In this document: piece by piece, positions 59,841 to 64,000 of the stretch
Layout: each line of letters begins with the position of its first letter
How positions within the stretch are numbered: position 1 is the stretch's first letter
Origin: Fictibacillus halophilus
GTDB lineage: Bacteria; Bacillota; Bacilli; Bacillales; Fictibacillaceae
Assembly (NCBI RefSeq): GCF_016401385.1
Contig: NZ_JAEACF010000001.1
Coordinates: forward strand, 248,001-312,000
Direction of reading: 5' to 3'
Length of the DNA: 64,000 bases
Made by a program: the position numbers and the translations under genes
The notes under the pieces: model-generated
Seen by the model: only the letters and a program-made list of their open reading frames with translations
Databases searched by the model: none
Told to the model about the DNA's origin: nothing

Positions 59841-62129
59841 ATGACTGATGCTGTTAAGATCTCTGTTCGGTCTTTAGTTGAATATGTATACCGTTCGGGT
59901 AGTATCGAATCTGGCTTTAAGTCAACCTCATCCTTAGTAGAAGGAACGAAAGCTCATCAAACGATACAAAAAACATATGAAGAGAGTGACCTGGCAGAAG
60001 TATTTCTACAAACGAGCTATCTCCATAATAATCTTGAATATTGGGTAGAAGGCCGATGTGACGGTCTTCTTTTGCGTAATGATACAGTCACGATCGACGA
60101 GATCAAATCAACTGCGCGAAATCTAAGTGAGATTACAGATGAATCCTATCCTGTTCACTGGGCTCAAGCAAAGGTTTATGCCTACATATACATGGAAAAA
60201 GAAAATATAGAGAAAGTTACGGTACAGCTTACGTATGTACATGTTGATTCTGGTGAGCAGAAGAAATTTCAAGAGAATGTTACGTTTACAGAGCTAGAGA
60301 ATTTCATGTGTCAACTTATAAAAACGTATGCACCATTTGCCGAGTTGCGTCTTGAAAATCAGCAAAAAAGGAATAAAAGTATAGAAGATCTAGCTTTTCC
60401 ATATCCGTCATATCGCAATGGCCAGCGTAACTTTGCTGGTGCAATCTATAAAACGATTTTGGATAAAAAGACATTATTTGCGAATGCGCCAACTGGTACA
60501 GGAAAAACCATTTCGACACTTTTTCCAGCTGTTAAAGCGATCGGACAAGAAAAAGCAGAAAAGATTTTTTATTTAACAGCAAAAACACTGAACCGAAAAA
60601 ACGCAGAAGAAGCACTTTTGTTGATGAAAGAGAATGGACTGTTTCTCCAAAGTACGACCATCACGGCTAAAGATAAAGTATGTTTTAAAGAAGAAACCCG
60701 TTGTGAACCTTCGTATTGTGAGTTTGCTGATGGATATTTTGACAGAATTAATGGAGCAGTACTTGATATCTTGAAAAATGAGACGGTGATGGATCGAGCA
60801 GTAATCTCTGAATATGCACAAAAGCACAAAGTTTGTCCGTTTGAATTTTCTGTAGATCTTGCGTATGCATCAGACAGCGTAATCTGTGATTATAATTATG
60901 TATTTGATCCGAGAGTCTCTTTCAAAAGATTGTTTGAAGAACAGAAAAAGCGTACGGTTCTCCTTATGGATGAGGCGCACAATCTAGTAGATCGTGCGCG
61001 CGGCATGTATTCAGCAGAAATCTCGAAATCTTCATTCTTACAACTTGCCAGAGAATATAAGGGAAAGCATGACGGGGTTTGGAATACGGCAAAAGCAGTC
61101 AATCACGAACTTTTATTAATAAAAAAAGAACACGAAGACAAAGATGTTGCTGTAGCAGATTTGCAGGAAAAATTACTAGAAAGTTTAGAAGCTTTTTTAA
61201 TTCAGGCTGAGCAAGTCCTAGCCAGTGGTGGTAGTGATGAACAGCTATTAGAGGCTTTTTTTGAAGCGCTGCAATGGGTTAAGATTTCACAATTTTACGA
61301 TGAACGATTCGTTACGTTCATCTCCACGTTTAAAAGTGAAGTCAAAGTTCGCCTGTTTTGTATGGACCCATCACAGCTTCTTTTTCAGACCGGTAAAAAA
61401 TACGGTTCACGTATATATTTTTCAGCAACACTCTCACCGCTATCGTATTTTCGAGAAATGCTTGGAGGGGAGGAAGACGATTACATCATTCGGATGCCTT
61501 CTCCTTACGAAAAAGAGCAGCTGGATGTGTTTGTTCAACCTCTGTCTACACGATTTAGAGACCGGGAAAAAACGATAGATCCAATTGTGGGTATGATCAA
61601 AGACTTGGTCGTTAACAGACCAGGCAACTATCTTGTTTTCTTTCCATCCTATCGGTATATGACAGATATATATGAACGAATGATAGAAGAAGATCAAGCC
61701 TTCAACCTTATTATTCAGCATCCTGCCATGAAAGAAGAAGAGCGGGAGACATTTTTATCTCATTATGAGTCTGTAAGTGAGAAGTCGCTTGTTGGGCTGG
61801 CAGTCATGGGAGGCATCTTCTCAGAAGGAATTGATCTAAAAGGAGATAGACTTACAGGTGCGGTAATCATTGGTGTAGGATTGCCACAAGTAGGATTAGA
61901 GCGTGATACGATGAAGGATTATTTTCAGCGTGCAGGTAAGAATGGTTACGACTTCGCATACGTGTATCCAGGCATGAATAAAGTGCTGCAGGCAGGGGGC
62001 CGTGTTATCCGGTCAGAAGAAGATAGGGGTACGCTCGTTTTAGTGGATGACCGTTTTTTAACGAGAAAGTATGTAGAGATGCTGCCAGAAGAGTGGCGGG
62101 ATTTTGTGGTGTTGAATCGGTTGTTTTAG
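59841..62129 (+). CDS. DinG/Rad3-type ATP-dependent DNA helicase with Cas4-like N-terminal segment
   Basis: A 762-residue XPD/DinG-family superfamily 2 helicase. Residues 1 to about 170 (YWVEGRCDGLL and IDEIKST) show a PD-(D/E)xK (Cas4/RecB)-like nuclease core. Walker A is APTGTGKT near residue 216, then four cysteines typical of a 4Fe-4S cluster domain (VCFKEETRC, SYC, VCPFEF), the Walker B LLMDEAH near 376, and late motifs GIFSEGIDLKGD and QAGGRVIRSEED. It likely unwinds DNA 5'-3' in repair. ATG 59841 follows AGGTG; an upstream ATG would be out of place. Confidence 0.88.
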   Translation: MTDAVKISVRSLVEYVYRSGSIESGFKSTSSLVEGTKAHQTIQKTYEESDLAEVFLQTSYLHNNLEYWVEGRCDGLLLRNDTVTIDEIKSTARNLSEITDESYPVHWAQAKVYAYIYMEKENIEKVTVQLTYVHVDSGEQKKFQENVTFTELENFMCQLIKTYAPFAELRLENQQKRNKSIEDLAFPYPSYRNGQRNFAGAIYKTILDKKTLFANAPTGTGKTISTLFPAVKAIGQEKAEKIFYLTAKTLNRKNAEEALLLMKENGLFLQSTTITAKDKVCFKEETRCEPSYCEFADGYFDRINGAVLDILKNETVMDRAVISEYAQKHKVCPFEFSVDLAYASDSVICDYNYVFDPRVSFKRLFEEQKKRTVLLMDEAHNLVDRARGMYSAEISKSSFLQLAREYKGKHDGVWNTAKAVNHELLLIKKEHEDKDVAVADLQEKLLESLEAFLIQAEQVLASGGSDEQLLEAFFEALQWVKISQFYDERFVTFISTFKSEVKVRLFCMDPSQLLFQTGKKYGSRIYFSATLSPLSYFREMLGGEEDDYIIRMPSPYEKEQLDVFVQPLSTRFRDREKTIDPIVGMIKDLVVNRPGNYLVFFPSYRYMTDIYERMIEEDQAFNLIIQHPAMKEEERETFLSHYESVSEKSLVGLAVMGGIFSEGIDLKGDRLTGAVIIGVGLPQVGLERDTMKDYFQRAGKNGYDFAYVYPGMNKVLQAGGRVIRSEEDRGTLVLVDDRFLTRKYVEMLPEEWRDFVVLNRLF

Positions 62130-62239
62130 TTTAGATATGTGAATTTGTTTGTGTTTTGCGTGAGGGTTGTCGAAAAGCCTATAAACGTTCATGAACTATA
62201 ACCTAACTCTCACACCAAATTCGCCTTCACTTAACCATT

Positions 62240-62277
62240 AAAAAACACTTGGAGTCAAAGCTCCAAGTGTTTTTTTA
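62240..62277. terminator. Bidirectional terminator
   Basis: AAACACTTGGAG pairs perfectly with CTCCAAGTGTTT around TCAAAG, with A and T runs outside; used by the helicase gene side and the minus-strand methyltransferase. Confidence 0.9.
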
Positions 62278-62970
62278 ACGTCTAAACAACCCTGCATTTA
62301 AAAATGGTAAACCGAATGTATCTGCTTGCTGCGTCATTTCCTTCATCTTCCGTAATTCAACCTCTTTAAAGTCAGAAAAAACTTCTCGCATCCGCTCAAA
62401 CGTATAACCTAATCCGCCTTGCATCGAGCGATCCTTGTACACGTCCATGTCAGGTATATCTAATCCCATACCCACTGCATCAAAGCATGTAATTGCGAAG
62501 TGCCCGCCTTCTTTTAAACAGTTGTTTAAAAGGTTCAAATAACTAACACGACGATGTGGAGGCACGTGATGGAAGCAACCAGAATCATAGATAAGATCAT
62601 ACTCCTTGTGTGGTAGGTTAATCTCAAAGATACTTCCTTGTATAAATTTCACTTCAACGCCTTTTTCAATAGCGCGTTCACGAGCCCAATCTAGTCCCTC
62701 GCTCGAAAGATCTACAGCATCCACTTCGAACCCGAGCTGAGCTAAGAAGATTGCATTTCGACCAGGGCCGCATCCAAGTTCTAACACTCGGCCAGGCTTT
62801 ATTAAGCCACGTTCCACATAGTTCACAAGGTTTTCATCTGGTGCGTCCACGAAAAAAGGAACCTTCTTATTTCTGTCTTCATAAAAAGAGTTCCAGAACG
62901 CTCCCTCATCCCGTAAAAGAGAATCTAGCATGTTATAAACATGTTCATTTTTCGTAATTAAATTTGTCAA
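62275..62970 (-). CDS. Class I SAM-dependent methyltransferase
   Basis: A 231-residue methyltransferase. Motif I is VLELGCGPGRNAIFLA (about residues 62-77), VDAVDLSSEGLDWA is post-I, and YDLIYDSGCFHHVPP is motif IV. The end (FERMREVFSDF) fits the Bacillus TPMT-like small-molecule methyltransferases. I used TTG 62970, eight bases after AAAGGCGG; the longer ATG at 63006 has no good ribosome site. The substrate is unknown. Confidence 0.87.
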   Translation of the reverse strand: MTNLITKNEHVYNMLDSLLRDEGAFWNSFYEDRNKKVPFFVDAPDENLVNYVERGLIKPGRVLELGCGPGRNAIFLAQLGFEVDAVDLSSEGLDWARERAIEKGVEVKFIQGSIFEINLPHKEYDLIYDSGCFHHVPPHRRVSYLNLLNNCLKEGGHFAITCFDAVGMGLDIPDMDVYKDRSMQGGLGYTFERMREVFSDFKEVELRKMKEMTQQADTFGLPFLNAGLFRR

Positions 62971-63086
62971 ATGACCATCCGCCTTTCTCATTAAAAGTGA
63001 GTCCATGATTGACTGAGTTGTCTACCTCTATTTTACCAAAAATAGGGTATAATGGGGTGGTTCACATAAAAAAAGAGGGGTGAAAA

Positions 63087-63608
63087 ATGGATAAAATAGC
63101 GATTACAGAAGGGGTAACTTTCATGAAAGCAGGTTTAGCTGAAGTGAAAGGGATAGCAAGAGTCTGCAGAGAAGGATGGCGTGCAACTTATGGTTATTTA
63201 GAAGATGAAGTGTATGTGAACAGAGTCATTGAAGAGTATTATAACGAGAGAAGAATTGAAACCGAAGTGACCGAGTTCAGCAAAGGCTGGCATGGATACT
63301 TTGTAGCAAAAGAAGATGGAGAAGTAGTAGGTGCGATCGGCGGTGGAACGATTAGTGAAGAGATAGGTGAAATCTTTGTATTCTACATGGATCCGAACAA
63401 GAGAAACCGAGGAATTGGATCAAAGCTATTACACTATTACACTGATTATCAAAAGGATTTAGGTATTAAGGAACAATGGCTATCCGCGCAAAAAGATAAT
63501 GAAAAAGCTATTCCTTTCTACGAAGCAAAAGGATTTGTAGCACAATCAGAAAAGATCAGTGAATCAAGTGACAATTACATATCAATCCGATATAAGCGGA
63601 ACATTTAA
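63087..63608 (+). CDS. GNAT-family N-acetyltransferase
   Basis: A 173-residue acetyltransferase. The acetyl-CoA motif PNKRNRGIGSKLL (about 109-121) and AIPFYEAKGFV are clear. The acceptor (an amine, amino acid or protein) is unknown. ATG 63087 follows GAGGGGTG. Convergent with the methyltransferase at the window end. Confidence 0.9.
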   Translation: MDKIAITEGVTFMKAGLAEVKGIARVCREGWRATYGYLEDEVYVNRVIEEYYNERRIETEVTEFSKGWHGYFVAKEDGEVVGAIGGGTISEEIGEIFVFYMDPNKRNRGIGSKLLHYYTDYQKDLGIKEQWLSAQKDNEKAIPFYEAKGFVAQSEKISESSDNYISIRYKRNI

Positions 63609-63633
63609 GCCCCTCATAAGAGGAGCTTTTTCT
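63609..63633 (+). terminator. Intrinsic terminator of the GNAT gene
   Basis: AAGCCCCTC and GAGGAGCTT pair with one mismatch around ATAA, followed by four to five T. Confidence 0.75.
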
Positions 63634-64000
63634 AATCTACAATTGTTTTCTTGCGCAAGAGCAGTGATTGAAAATCTAATCCACCACCAGCTTCTGGAAC
63701 GATGTGAAAGTCTATCACCTCAAAAAGAGGAGATACCACTTTTAATAAATTTTCATCTGTATAAAACGAAAAGAAACGCTTAGGTATGTATGAATCTTCT
63801 TCCCACACGCCTTCTGAATCTTTCCCACCGTAAACACCCATGTAAAACAATCCATCCTGAGTGAGGACGGTATGAATGTTTTTAAGCACTGCAGGAAGAC
63901 TGACCTTCGGGACATGAAGCAGCGTGTTCATGGCCCATACAGACTCAAAAGATTCTGACTCGAAATTCAACGTATAATAATCCATGATTTTAGCTTTTAA
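63632..64000 (-). CDS. Class I SAM-dependent methyltransferase (5' end outside window)
   Basis: The frame is open to the right edge of the window. The visible 122 residues contain ESESFESVWAMNTLLHVPK (motif IV-V region of a UbiE-type methyltransferase) and FYMGVYGGKDSEGVWEEDSY. Motif I must lie beyond position 64000, so this is the C-terminal part of a gene. An internal ATG at 63985 should not be taken as the real start. Confidence 0.8.
   Translation of the reverse strand, partial: LKAKIMDYYTLNFESESFESVWAMNTLLHVPKVSLPAVLKNIHTVLTQDGLFYMGVYGGKDSEGVWEEDSYIPKRFFSFYTDENLLKVVSPLFEVIDFHIVPEAGGGLDFQSLLLRKKTIVD

Overview
The window looks like a chromosomal stretch of a low-GC, spore-forming Bacillaceae bacterium. 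The signs are AAGGAGG-type ribosome sites with frequent TTG/GTG starts, U-tailed intrinsic terminators after many genes, an S-box riboswitch, a CtsR-controlled clpE, a Spo0E-type phosphatase gene, two YjcZ-type sporulation peptides, and close likeness to Bacillus proteins such as YvgN, Des, ClpE and YcgQ/YcgR. My guess at genus is Fictibacillus or a near relative; that is inference, not proven here. No rRNA, tRNA, CRISPR array, intact insertion sequence or prophage was seen.

Layout. 1-8.4 kb: end of an unknown gene, an SDR oxidoreductase, HU, a triple-PAS sensor kinase, an XRE regulator, a secreted metallophosphoesterase and a cheW-mcp pair behind a sigma-D-like promoter. 8.4-15 kb: a degenerate 21-bp repeat, a minus-strand YbjQ pair and FAD-linked lactate/glycolate-type dehydrogenase, a BsuPI-like lipoprotein, clpE with two CtsR boxes, and an unlisted 27-residue holin-like (TxpA-type) toxin gene. 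15-22.8 kb: a penicillin-acylase family enzyme and many small genes (a His-less HPr-like protein, YjcZ, Spo0E-like, others) ending with the aldo-keto reductase yvgN. 23-25.4 kb: quinone/catechol-stress type genes (ring-cleaving dioxygenase, MhqD-like hydrolase, flavin reductase) behind a promoter carrying a TACT-N7-AGTA box. 26-31.6 kb: a 1449-residue bacillopeptidase F-like protease and a fatty acid desaturase. 31.9-44.7 kb: regulators, two methyltransferases, a vanadium-haloperoxidase/PAP2 protein, ycgQR, a VanW protein, corA, a sigma-B-like general stress gene, a nitroreductase, a 5 x 20-bp tandem repeat and an APH-family kinase.

44.8-53.8 kb is the most coherent unit: S-box riboswitch, then MetY fused to a CoA-binding domain, an ABC transporter of the sulfonate/nitrate type (three genes), an acetyl-CoA-synthetase-like ligase, MetX and homoserine dehydrogenase, most of them overlapping or closely spaced. 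The set makes homoserine, acetylates it, sulfhydrylates it to homocysteine, and could re-activate the acetate released. 53.9-58 kb: a 1368-residue secreted protein joining a phosphodiester glycosidase (NAGPA) domain to a metallophosphoesterase, on the minus strand. 58-64 kb: a second YjcZ peptide, a 2H phosphoesterase, MscL with a C-terminal zinc ribbon, a DinG/Rad3-type helicase with an N-terminal Cas4-like nuclease-like segment, two methyltransferases (one cut by the window end) and a GNAT acetyltransferase.

Most promising for follow-up: the acetate-recycling methionine operon with its fused MetY, the type I toxin candidate at 13.9-14.1 kb, the NAGPA-phosphoesterase fusion, the two intergenic repeat arrays, and the HPr-like protein lacking the catalytic histidine.
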